The translations under genes were made by a program, and so were the position numbers. Below the pieces are notes generated by a model. The model was not told the DNA's origin. It searched no databases and was given only the letters and a program-made list of their open reading frames with translations. Below are positions 55,704 to 64,000 of a stretch of 64,000 nt of DNA, piece after piece. Source of the stretch: Scleromitrula shiraiana. Its lineage: Eukaryota > Ascomycota > Leotiomycetes > Helotiales > Sclerotiniaceae. The DNA is taken from NCBI GenBank assembly GCA_028455995.1, contig JABELC010000005.1, positions 2,914,001-2,978,000 of the forward strand. The letters are read 5' to 3'. How positions within the stretch are numbered: the stretch's first letter is position 1; every line of letters starts with the position of its first letter.

Positions 55704-56425
55704 GATTGTTGATCTATATTGTTGAAGAATATGGTTGAGGTAGGTATATATTGGGTAGCGAGATCGCAGGTGAAAGTATGAGATGTTAGATACTAGGAAT
55801 AATAGATAGGTCAAAGCGCACTGACACTGACAATCTGAATAATAATCCACTCACTTTCTATATAACCAAAACTCTACTCTACTCGTATTCTACTCTACTC
55901 GTATTCTACTCTACTCTACTCGTACTCTACTCTACTCGTACTCTACTCTACATCTCTATATAGCTAGAAATGAAATAACACATTCAAACTTCATTCATAT
56001 TGGTGACATTGCTACCATTTTTATTAATGTCCTAACTATTTTATTTATTCAGATAATTAATTCATATACCTACCTATAATTAAATTATCAGATCACAGAT
56101 GCAAAACCAGAGTTCGAACCAAATTCGTCCCATCCCACTGTTTCGTCATTCAATTTTTCCAAACTGAGACTTCAGTATCATTTCCACATGCACGTTGAAT
56201 AATAAGAAATTGCCCCACCACCATCATCAACCCCCGCCTCCATATTGTAATACGAAATGGTGAAATTGTGAAATTGTGAGTTACGGTGTAGATATAACAG
56301 ATATAACATAAACTTGAATCATTTTTTCTTTCCTCAATCCAACCATATTATCCATATTATACATATTATGATATAATTCAAATATATACATATACATATA
56401 CATATATATATATATACATACAAAA
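55704..56425. other. Intergenic region between the tRNA gene and the DUF89 gene
   Basis: It holds a TACTC-type simple repeat (55,870-55,952) and a CATATA/TATATA run at 56,384-56,420 just before the start codon of the DUF89 gene, which may act as its A/T-rich promoter element. No other gene is seen. Confidence 0.6.
55870..55952. repeat. Pentanucleotide repeat (CTACT)n with CTCGTA spacers
   Basis: Runs of CTACTCTACT are broken regularly by CTCGTATT or CTCGTA, giving a higher-order unit of about 15-20 bp. Confidence 0.85.
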
Positions 56426-58071
56426 ATGGAATTCGATACAAAGACTCGTAGGTTAAATTCCAAAATTCATTATAGAAGCAAGCCTAATGTAACATTGACA
56501 GCTCTTTCTTCTACTTCGGATAAAACATCATTCGCATATATCTCAGCAAGAGATCGTTGGCCAGTTATTCTAGTAAGTTTTCTATTATCAGAGTGAAGGA
56601 AATTTTCTAATAACATAGACTGGTGCAATTGATGATGTCCACCGAGCAGTATCAGAAGCATCAGGATCAAAACACGAAGAAGGAAAGCGCATAGTCGAGA
56701 ATCTTGCAAAGCTCAAATACGAACTTCAACATGATAGGAAATTAACGTATGAAAATTCGTCATGCTAAAATTACCTCGCTGACCTTCAGACCTCTACCTG
56801 ATGATGGACAGCCAGATATTGCAGGTTATAATAAAGAATTGGAACAATTGGGATACCCCTCATGGTTTAATATTCCATGGCTTTATGCAGAATGCTATCT
56901 CTACCGGTAAGCCCCCTTATTGGTTTTTTGTTTTAACACCACTAATTAAGTAGACGCATAGCAACATCTTTCTCTCTATCCAAAGAATGGAAGTCCTACG
57001 ATGTATTTGCCCGACAAAAGATGTCCACTTTCCGATCATCTCGACCAGCCGTTCTTGAACTCGCAAATCGATATCACGAACTTATTTCACAAATGAATAA
57101 AGTACAAGATGATGAGGCAGAGAAGATATTATTTATGGAAATGTGCGAGATCTGCTTATGGGGAAATGCTACGGATCTTTCACTTCTTACATCATTGACA
57201 TATGAGGATATTCAAAAATTACAAGGGTCGGAGGCACGAAAAGCTTCGGAGAAGAATATCATTATTAATGACCTTGAAAAGGCATATGATGTTCTAAAAT
57301 CAGCAAAGAGAGAAGGCAAGAAGAATCGTCAAGTTGATATCGTTCTCGATAATGCGGGATTCGAATTGTATGTTGACCTTATCCTTGCTGGATTCCTTCT
57401 TTCTGCTGGTCTTGCAACAAACGTTGTCCTTCACTCCAAATCCATTCCTTGGTTCGTGTCTGATGTTGTTCCTGCGGATTTCTCGGATTTGTTAAACGCG
57501 CTAGCAACTGCACAAAACTTTTATTCCACTCCATCTGATGATGAGAAGAATGCAGGAAAAACTCCAGAGCCACTCTCTCAGAAGGAAGTTGATGAAATGT
57601 CATTCCTTTTCCAAAATTGGAGCGAATTTCATGCAGAAGGACAATTGACCTTGCGAGCAAATAGATTCTGGACAGAGGCAGGTAGTTATTGGAGATTACC
57701 AGGAACCGCTTCAAGACTTCACGAAGATTTGAAAGAAAGTGAGCTAGTTATTTTCAAAGGAGATTTGAATTATAGAAAATTGACTGGTGACGTGAGTATT
57801 ACTTCCTTACTCTATCGTGGGGAAGACTGACACAAGATAGGGTATTTGGGATCCTACAACTCCATTTACAGATGCCATTGGTCCAATGGGCTCAGGTTCT
57901 GGTGTTAATGTTCTCGCTCTCCGCACTTGCAAAGCTGACGTAGTCGTTGGATTGAAACCAGGTGAAGATGAGAAGTTAAGAGAGACAGAGGGTGGTGGAG
58001 GAAATAGTGGAGCAAGAAAGTGGGCATGGAGTGGTAAATGGGCAGTTGTGTCATTTTCTTCTGGAAAATAG
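56426..58071 (+). CDS. DUF89/ARMT1-type metal-dependent phosphatase, 486 aa
   Basis: Five exons: 56,426-56,572, 56,619-56,746, 56,790-56,906, 56,954-57,791 and 57,841-58,071. The four introns are 43-49 nt with GT-AG ends, and joining them gives one uninterrupted frame. The protein matches the DUF89 'damage-control phosphatase' family, subfamily III (yeast YMR027W, human ARMT1), at its usual length. Visible hallmarks are WFNIPWLYAECYLYRR at the exon 3/4 joint, WGNATDLS (200-207), IINDLEK (234-240), the LDNAGFELY metal motif (D263, N264), PWFVSDV with D301 thirty-eight residues on, FKGDLNYRKLTGD (398-410) and LRTCKADVVVGL. From memory the yeast enzyme uses an Asp-Asn pair plus an Asp with the same spacing. 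The family dephosphorylates damaged or excess sugar phosphates such as fructose-1-phosphate; the exact substrate here is unknown. The start fits because AAAAATGG is a good context and the homologous region begins soon after. It is probably cytosolic. Confidence 0.93.
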
Positions 58072-58559
58072 ATAAACTTTGATCAAGATTATAGATATAT
58101 AGATATATAGATATATAGATAGATGAATATTGCACAGGAAGCGAGAATAAATTCACAGGAAAAGGAACCTTGAGCGAAGAGTATTTCCTATTTCATTGTA
58201 GTTTCTATCCAGTTTCTAGCTGATATTTCCAAAAAATTTGTGTCTCATTAACTTTCTTTCGCCTTCGATATAAAAACCATGCATGCGCAGAACCATTGTT
58301 GTTAATTATCCCCTTGAAGAAGCCTTAAGAAGTTGGAGCTATAACCCTTACTGGGTTGGGAGCTCTTGATTGGTTTACATTACATTATTTGTAGTATTCG
58401 GAGTGCCATCTTAAATCAAGAATAAAAAATTCGAAAGATCCATTCATTGGCTGGAACAACATTATTTCTGTACCGAGATCTCCAGAAATCGAGAGAAGTT
58501 CAGATGCTATCACTCTTGGCTACGTGAAGCTTGAGAGAAATATTTCTGCCGTCAGACTA
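58072..58559. other. Convergent 3' flanks of the DUF89 and the small low-complexity gene
   Basis: Contains an (AGATATAT)n run at about 58,092-58,122 and an AATAAA. No coding sequence is recognised; short frames that overlap it on the minus strand are antisense to exon 5 of the DUF89 gene. Confidence 0.6.
58146..58151 (+). terminator. Possible polyadenylation signal of the DUF89 gene
   Basis: AATAAA 75 bases after the stop codon. Fungal poly(A) signals are loose, so this is a candidate only. Confidence 0.35.
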
Positions 58560-59150
58560 TTATGTTTGTTGATCCGCCCAGCGTACGGAACGTTTGGATC
58601 TCTTATTTCCGAGCTTTGTTTTCGATGACGATGGTTTAGGTTGAGAAGCTGTGTGATCTAGAATATTTTTCGGTGGTCCCGCACTCGGGGATGGTTTTGA
58701 AGATGGTTTTAGGGATGGCTTGAGAGATGACTTTAGAGCTGGCTTTGGATCCGAAGCTGGAGTTGGCCGTGGCGGTTGATCCCCATTTCCACCCCCTTTC
58801 CCATCATTCCTAGCACCGGCATTAGGGCTCGTATCTATCGTCTTATCTACCAATCCCCATTAGCATTCACACCAACGGCCAGTTCAACCCCAGCGCTCTA
58901 TTTAGTTTGGACTTACCATATAAGAATGATGAGCGTGGCCCACGACGCCGAGTCCGACACCTGGTGGTGCTGAACCTCGATCATTTCCGTGTACGTTGTT
59001 ATGACCTGTCCTGGTTTGTGCGACTACGGGTGTGGTGGCTGTGATGATGGAGACGGGGGTAACGACGGGTTGGACGTATACTATGGGTTGGACGTAGGGA
59101 TAAGGGTAGGCATATGGGTAGGCATAGCCGTATGTATAGGAGTAGGACAT
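58560..59150 (-). CDS. Small Tyr/Pro-rich and Lys/Ser/Pro-rich low-complexity protein, ~171 aa
   Basis: Proposed as two exons. Exon 1, 59,150 to 58,917, starts ATG and opens with MSYSYTYGYAYPYAYPYPY, then V/P/T-rich sequence and a G/H-rich patch. It ends exactly at a perfect GTAAGT donor. Exon 2, 58,841 to 58,560, reads D/P/S/K-rich sequence with the repeats LKSSLKPSLKPSSKPSP and ends RSKRSVRWADQQT. The intron contains a TGCTAAT branch-type motif. The only acceptor that keeps frame is AAG (58,842-58,844); the more usual TAG five bases upstream (58,847-58,849) would cause an early stop. The joint is therefore the weak point, and two separate frames are possible. The end RSVRW fits the loose RVxF/W pattern of protein phosphatase 1 binding motifs (inference). 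Function unknown; no domain or signal peptide is recognised. A TATA-like site lies 185 bp upstream. Confidence 0.6.
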
Positions 59151-60011
59151 ATTTGGATGGGAGGAGCAGTTTGGCGGGTTCGATCTAGATGCAATTATGA
59201 AGTTTTGAACTCGAAGATGTTGTTTGGTGTTGGAATCTAGTTGTAATATGTTGGCACTGAATATAGGTGTGGTTGGAACTTTTATGAGAGATGTTTTTGG
59301 AACTAAGAACGACTGGGAAATGGGAAAGGGACTTCTTTTATAACAGCGAGGTCGGATATGTTATGGCAGGGTGCGGATCATAGTAAATGCACATTGAAGT
59401 TTGTGAATGTTATGTTTAACATATTCTAGAAAAATATACATGATGATTCGAAAAATTTATCAACAGTTCGAAATCGAATTAATTCTAGCAGTGTTTGCTA
59501 ATTTCAATGACAGTATGGAAGAAGGCTTATTCAGTGTAACTTATTGACTCATACCAGCAGTTTTTCATTCAAAGATTCGACATGGAATGATACTATGAGT
59601 AAATGAGAGCTTGCGTGACCGAGCCACTTTGATTATTGTGAATGAATTCCAACTAGTTTCCCTTGAATAATCCCTGACTGAGACTCGTAAGATCGTATAT
59701 CTCAGTGCCATAGAAGATCTGTATGAGGCGAACTTTCCTAAGTCTTGAATGTATATAATTATTAAGCTCAAGAGATACACTTTAGGTGTTGCCGAATAAA
59801 TTGTCGCTTCTGCTCATGGGCCTTGAGTACGCTGCAATTTTCGAATTGAGTGTTATATCTTTGAAATGTTTAATGGTGAGGGTTCATGGTTAGACACTTG
59901 CCGTGAAATTCCTTCGCCATGGAAATTGACAAATTTATGTCTTCCAGACATTTTTGAATATCCTCAAATACTCTTTCTTTGCGATGTTTCTATGCATCGC
60001 TAGGCCTTCAT
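59151..60011. other. Promoter of the small gene and 3' flank of the WDR70 gene
   Basis: An 861-bp gap between two genes on the same (minus) strand. It contains a TATA-like site for the downstream gene. A 71-codon minus frame at 59,565-59,780 has no recognisable feature and is not called as a gene. Confidence 0.6.
59335..59342 (-). promoter_or_regulatory. TATA-like box upstream of the small low-complexity gene
   Basis: TATAAAAG on the minus strand, 185 bp before the start codon at 59,150. A plausible core promoter element by sequence and distance only. Confidence 0.35.
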
Positions 60012-61808
60012 TTATCTTCTTGCCTTTTTCTTCTCCGGGCCCTCGTCTTCATCGTCACTTAATTGGGCATATTGGGTAACAGGTTGAGTTTCCTTCCAGG
60101 CATTCGTGAAGATTGGATCGTTCTTAGCCGTTTCGGCATATTTCAATAATGCCTCCCTAGGATCTTCATCACGCATACTACTCAATGTAATACTCTCATT
60201 GATGTGCTTCTCGTCTGGTTGACTCTTCATGAAAGGGGTTACAAGCGGCATCTGAGGCCGACGAGGATCGCGCGAGCGGCCAGAAGCTGTCAACCCTACA
60301 GTAGGATGTCTCGCAGCATATGAAGTTGACGCCGCGTTAGTCATGATACCGCCTGGGGTAACGATACTGTCTCCAGATATACCAGTAGATTGATCAGTTG
60401 TGAAGTTAGGGTCATCATCAACATGACGCTTCTTTGGCGCGCGAGACATTACATCGACAGCACCTCTAGTTGATGTATTTGGATTGTAGAGAACATGAAC
60501 TTCGGAATTGGCAGATCCGGTAACAATCTGATTGAGTTTTGGATGCCACTGTACTGTAATAAGTGGAGATGCAGAAGTCACTGGGGTAACGAGTTCTGGT
60601 TTGAGATTTCCAGAGTTCAGAATGTGGAGATGTCCTGTTGCCGAGCCAGTGATAATGTTAGAACCATTTGGAGAGTATTTGATGTTAGTGATAGAATAGT
60701 GATCTGATGTTGAAGGATGTTCAACAGTTACGATAGGCGATTTGAATTTCCGAGTATCCCAAAGTTTGATCAAGTTATCTCCGCCTCTGGTGACAACCAT
60801 TCTACCATCAGGACTGATATCGATCCCACCCGTCCATGTATTTGGGATATGGGCATCTCTAATTTCGGCTGCTGGCCTTGCGTAGGGTCCGTTACCGCTC
60901 CACATAACTAGACTTCCGTCAAGTGCCGCAGATACAAGTAAATTGTTCCCTCCTTGGGCTGGGCCTCCCCACACCACTGCTGTCATTCTTGTCCGGCCTG
61001 CTGAGCCCGATGCCTTTGATTTGTGCACTATGACCTCCTTCTGACCTCTTCTAATGTTCACGTCCCATATTCGTAAAGTACTATCCGTGCCGGCTGTGAC
61101 ACAAATGTTCTTATCAGTCGGACTCCATGTGCCTGTAGTGACCTCAGAAACATGCCCCTTCGTGTTGTTCATATCCCTCAAATACATATCCCCTTTTACG
61201 AACTCTGCCATAACCTCACCATCCCTATTCATGATTTTGGCTTGCGGGTGGGCCGAAATACATAGAAAGGTACCGCCAGCGTGAGGATTGAACTCGACAT
61301 GATTTATAGGATGTGTTTCGGAGTTTGTAGAAGATTTTGAAAAGTTTGGATCCACGCTTTTGAATGCTCGAAGTGTCGTAGGTGTCATGGAAGCAAAATC
61401 ATGAAACTTCAATGTACAATCAGTTGAACCACTTATTAGCCTAGAGCCGGAAGGATCTAATGTCGTTGTAGTTATAGCTCGATCATGTGTCTTTAGAACG
61501 AGTTCGTGAGATACTGGAAATTCATCATCATCCGAGCCTGAACTTTCGTCGTCTTCATCATCGTCATCATCTGAACCCCAATCCTTAGAAGCTGCTTCTA
61601 AAATGCGTTTTGGTTGACCATTCTCAGATTCCTCAGTTTTTGCTGCTAGTGTTCCAGTATTCTCTACAGTTCGTTTTGTTCGATTGATTTGCGCTGCGAC
61701 ATCTGCTTCTTTTGATTTCTTGCCAAATGAAGTAGGTAGGAAAGCTCTCATAGGATCATCTTCTGCCAATTCTGATTCTTCAACATCGAATTCCTCTTTA
61801 TCAGACAT
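60012..61808 (-). CDS. WD40-repeat protein, WDR70 homologue, 598 aa
   Basis: A single uninterrupted exon. The N-terminus is acidic (1-20), with a strongly acidic stretch at about 77-96 (DDDDDEDDESSGSDDDEF). WD40 repeats run from about 100 to 445. Readable repeat ends include LKFHDF (133-138), LRIWDV (245-250), LVMWSG (300-305), IKLWDT (347-352) and VHVLYN (437-442). The order PVSHELVLKTHDRAIT, LDPSGSRLISGSTD, AKIMNRDG, FVKGDMYLRDMNNTKGH and the C-terminal DPREALLKYAETAKNDP...TQP block are as in WDR70/gastrulation-defective-1 proteins. Basic patches (PKKRH at 458-462, KKKARR at the end) suggest a nuclear protein. Human and fission-yeast WDR70 are linked to CRL4 ubiquitin ligase-dependent histone H2B ubiquitination and DNA-break processing; the same role here is inferred from homology. 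The start is chosen because ATG is followed by the family's acidic leader and no homologous sequence lies upstream. Confidence 0.93.
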   Translation of the reverse strand: MSDKEEFDVEESELAEDDPMRAFLPTSFGKKSKEADVAAQINRTKRTVENTGTLAAKTEESENGQPKRILEAASKDWGSDDDDDEDDESSGSDDDEFPVSHELVLKTHDRAITTTTLDPSGSRLISGSTDCTLKFHDFASMTPTTLRAFKSVDPNFSKSSTNSETHPINHVEFNPHAGGTFLCISAHPQAKIMNRDGEVMAEFVKGDMYLRDMNNTKGHVSEVTTGTWSPTDKNICVTAGTDSTLRIWDVNIRRGQKEVIVHKSKASGSAGRTRMTAVVWGGPAQGGNNLLVSAALDGSLVMWSGNGPYARPAAEIRDAHIPNTWTGGIDISPDGRMVVTRGGDNLIKLWDTRKFKSPIVTVEHPSTSDHYSITNIKYSPNGSNIITGSATGHLHILNSGNLKPELVTPVTSASPLITVQWHPKLNQIVTGSANSEVHVLYNPNTSTRGAVDVMSRAPKKRHVDDDPNFTTDQSTGISGDSIVTPGGIMTNAASTSYAARHPTVGLTASGRSRDPRRPQMPLVTPFMKSQPDEKHINESITLSSMRDEDPREALLKYAETAKNDPIFTNAWKETQPVTQYAQLSDDEDEGPEKKKARR

Positions 61809-61947
61809 AATTGATTGCTATTCGTTGAAATCTATGTTGAAGGATTAATTGGGAATGGTGCGAGATCTGTTAGGATTGATCGTGTAGGTTGGTTGAAGAT
61901 TGTGTTTGCGGCGTCTAGAACTGTAGGTTGCGCGTCTAGGAAGGCTA

Positions 61948-61991
61948 CTTTTTTGGTAGTTTTTTGGTAGTTTTTTGGTAGTTTTTTGGTA
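61948..61991. repeat. Four-copy 11-bp tandem repeat, TTTTTTGGTAG
   Basis: Four near-identical units about 140-185 bp upstream of the WDR70 start codon; on the coding strand they read CTACCAAAAAA. Confidence 0.85.
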
Positions 61992-62015
61992 TTTTGTACG
62001 TAGCTGTAGAACAGC

Positions 62016-62057
62016 CATACTGTACTGCACTGTACTGCACTGCACTGCACTGTACTG
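62016..62057. repeat. Pentanucleotide repeat, (ACTGY)n
   Basis: ACTGT and ACTGC pentamers (with A/C variants) repeat about eight times, upstream of the WDR70 gene. Confidence 0.85.
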
Positions 62058-62336
62058 TAAGTAGGCTTGGTAGGTTTATTGGTGGTCTAACCCGTTGGTT
62101 AGTACTTTCGGTGTTATCTCAAACTGATCATGGACTAAATTTCAGGCCCAACTTCAACATTTATAGCAGGTACACCTTCCTACCGGACCTACTTATTACC
62201 CTACTATCTACTATCTACTAGGCTACTAGGCTACTATTATTACTGTACTACTATATCATTTACCTGCTCGTGCCAATCCATGGTAGATTTATTATTTTTA
62301 CAAAACTTTCCGAGGTTTTTCATGTTCATCGCAAAT

Positions 62337-62343
62337 TATAAAG
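62337..62343 (+). promoter_or_regulatory. TATA-like box upstream of the NIPA-like gene
   Basis: TATAAAG, 232 bp before the start codon at 62,575, followed by a run of nine C. Candidate only. Confidence 0.3.
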
Positions 62344-62574
62344 ACTCCCCCCCCTTATTGCTTTGAACAAAGTCTTCATTACAAATACTATTCAACTCTT
62401 CAATTTGTATTGTTGAATCGTTTAAAAGGTTGGCAGATATATTCATATTTATATGGGTTTGCAATCATTCATCCACCATCGTCACTTATTCCATTATATC
62501 ATCATAGAGATAAGCCCCTGCACATTATGAGTGGGGTGAAATCATCATCGAGATAGCTTCAACTGAACGCTGTC

Positions 62575-64000
62575 ATGTATCTATCGACGAGTTATGATGC
62601 TGCGGCAATATCTCCCATAAATACACCAGTACCGTCTGTACCATTACTCGATCCGACCGTATATATCACGAAAGGCGACTCTCAGTTACAACGTTGGTCG
62701 TCACTTATTGGCATCGTCACAGCGATAGTGGGCAACATTCTAATATCATTCGCCTTGAACATACAACGATATGCACACATAAGATTACATGAGGAGCATG
62801 TGCGACGGAAACAGAGACTGAGAAACATTTCGAAGTCAGCGCATGGTGGTTATGGAACATCAGTAACGAATGTGGACCATATTACAGAAGAAGAGTACGA
62901 AGCGGATGAGGAGGCACCATTAAGAAGATCATTCCACTCCGCAGACTCCCAATCGAGTGATTGTACAGACGACGATCATGAGACGCAAAGATCAACCTAC
63001 TTGAGGTCTCCATACTGGTGGGGAGGTATCATTCTGATGACTATTGGGGAGGCAGGAAATTTTTTGGCATATGGATTTGCACCAGCGTCGATTGTTTCTC
63101 CGCTCGGAGTTGTGGCTTTGATATCGAACTGTGTAATTGCCCCAATTATGCTGAAGGAACGATTCCGACTCAGGGATTTTTGGGGGGTCGTGGTTGCTGT
63201 AGCCGGTGCCGTTACTGTTGTTTTGAGTGCCAAGCAGCAGGAAAGGAAATTTGGACCTCATGAGATTTGGGGCGCCATTACAACTACTGAGTTTGAGGTC
63301 TATATGGCTATTACAATATGCTTAATTGTGATATTGATGTGGGCAAGCCCGAGATACGGCACCAAGACGATATTAGTAGACCTTGGTCTTGTGGGTTTGT
63401 TTGGTAGGTTTTTAGAGTCATCCATGATTTGTACACTCACTTACATTACATAGGTGGTTACACTGCTCTATCTACGAAAGGTGTTGCTTCCATGCTATCT
63501 TCTACTCTTTGGAGAGCCTTGACGACACCAGTCACTTATGCCCTTGTTATTATCCTAGTCGGAACGGCCATTATGCAGGTTAGATATGTCAATAGAGCTT
63601 TGCAAAGGTTTGACTCGACACAAGTCATTCCAGTGCAATTTGTTCTATTTACACTATCTGTTATTACCGGCAGTGCAATTCTTTATCGTGACTTTGAGAA
63701 AATTACCTCTGAGAATGCAATAAAGTTTATTGGAGGCTGCTTGTTGACATTCTTTGGTGTTTGGCTTATTACTAGCGGTCGATCACGGCATGACGAGGAG
63801 GAAGAACATGAGGTAGATGTTCAAGAGGGACAGGAACGTATTGGGCTTGAAAATCAAGATCATATCACCGACGAGTTATCAAATCAGCATGGGCCAAGAA
63901 AACATTTAGGCCTTCAGGCGATCTCGAGAACTAGTCTTATTCGGTCGGGTGACTCAGCGTACGACGAAGAGGCAATTCGAGACTCTAGGAGGTCTTCGCA
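62575..64000 (+). CDS. NIPA-type (DUF803) magnesium transporter-like membrane protein, 3' end cut by window
   Basis: Exon 1 is 62,575-63,403 and exon 2 runs from 63,454 off the window, with a 50-nt GT-AG intron; joining gives LFGGYTALSTKG at the seam. At least 458 residues are seen. Hydrophobic helices are at about 41-63, 148-168, 170-192, 203-218, 242-257 and 266-282, with at least two or three more in exon 2 (from TPVTYALVIILVGTAIMQV on). NIPA hallmarks are GEAGNFLAYGFAPASIVSPL (158-177), the ISNCVIAP..LKERFR block (183-198), GGYTALSTKG, and the QVRYVNRALQRFDSTQVIPV stretch. A long acidic hydrophilic insert (about 65-145) splits helix 1 from helix 2, as in fungal members, and an acidic tail follows the last helix. 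The family carries Mg2+ across plasma or endosomal membranes; activity here is inferred. The last helix is followed by over 70 hydrophilic residues before the window ends. Confidence 0.92.

Larger units (their letters stand above)
61809..62574. promoter_or_regulatory. Divergent promoter region of WDR70 and the NIPA-like gene
   Basis: A 766-bp region between head-to-head genes. It has three simple-repeat patches: four units of TTTTTTGGTAG (about 61,948-61,991), ACTGY pentamers (62,016-62,057) and CTACTA/GGCTACTA units (62,206-62,240). A TATA-like site and a run of nine C (about 62,347-62,355) lie toward the NIPA-like gene. Short frames that cross the repeats are not convincing genes. Confidence 0.6.

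Noticed and set aside
56110..56122. Second tRNA gene, from a GGTTCGAAC box on the minus strand
   Set aside because: Only a B-box-like motif is present; no acceptor, D or anticodon arms could be folded around it.
56281..56709. Minus frames of 60 and 79 codons
   Set aside because: They lie over the promoter and first exons of the DUF89 gene, which has a spliced, homologous frame on the plus strand.
57886..58071. Separate small gene with its own ATG
   Set aside because: It is in frame with exon 5 of the DUF89 gene and carries that family's C-terminal LRT-KADVVVGL motif; it is part of that gene.
58776..59240. Plus-strand frames of 65 and 83 codons
   Set aside because: Antisense to the Tyr/Pro-rich gene; the minus strand has the better reading with repeats, start and donor site.
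59565..59780. 71-codon minus gene between the small gene and WDR70
   Set aside because: No recognisable feature, no clear promoter, and it lies where the WDR70 3' flank is expected.
61832..62221. Short frames on both strands across the ACTGY repeat
   Set aside because: Overlapping frames in several phases caused by simple repeats, with no domain or splice evidence.

Overview
The window looks like a filamentous ascomycete (Pezizomycotina) nuclear chromosome. The right-hand genes have 43-75 nt GT-AG introns and encode a DUF89/ARMT1-type phosphatase, a WDR70-type WD40 protein and a fungal NIPA-type Mg2+ transporter. The left 55 kb is extremely AT-rich repeat DNA that carries the marks of repeat-induced point mutation (RIP): C to T and G to A changes, with glutamine codons turned into TAA/TAG. 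A leotiomycete such as a Botrytis/Sclerotinia relative fits the moderate gene GC and tiny introns, but the genus is a guess.

Layout: 1-54,958 is a transposon graveyard. The left edge has the end of a terminal-inverted-repeat element (1-147) and a short MITE-like element (506-696). A diverged relative of the main LTR family follows (about 700-5,250). A second repeat family of unknown class ('family 3') lies at about 7.4-12.6 kb, with fragments at 27.5-29.1 and 38.9-39.45 kb. A probable LTR element ('family 2') spans 14,557-21,155, and its 3' third recurs at 36,167-38,394. From 29,111 to 54,958 the DNA is mostly copies of one LTR retrotransposon ('family 1', about 160 bp LTRs starting TG and ending CA). 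Copy A is 29,111-36,166. Copy B (40,705-48,344) sits inside copy C, which is on the minus strand in two pieces (39,763-40,704 and 48,345-54,958). Both B and C have recognisable 5-bp target-site duplications once RIP is allowed for. No intact transposon gene survives; the few open frames there are I/L/N/K/Y-rich by-products of AT-rich DNA.

AT-richness falls off just after the outer LTR of copy C. A tRNA-Ala(AGC) gene with a 30-nt intron (55,602-55,703, minus) is the first gene on the euchromatic side. Next come the DUF89 phosphatase (+, five exons), a small two-exon low-complexity protein (-), the intronless WDR70 homologue (-), and the NIPA-like transporter (+, running off the window). These are ordinary individually transcribed genes: the phosphatase and the small gene converge, and WDR70 and NIPA diverge from a shared repeat-rich promoter region. 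I see no biosynthetic cluster, CRISPR array or defence system, and nothing that links the genes functionally.

All alignments were made by eye; boundaries given as 'about' are approximate.
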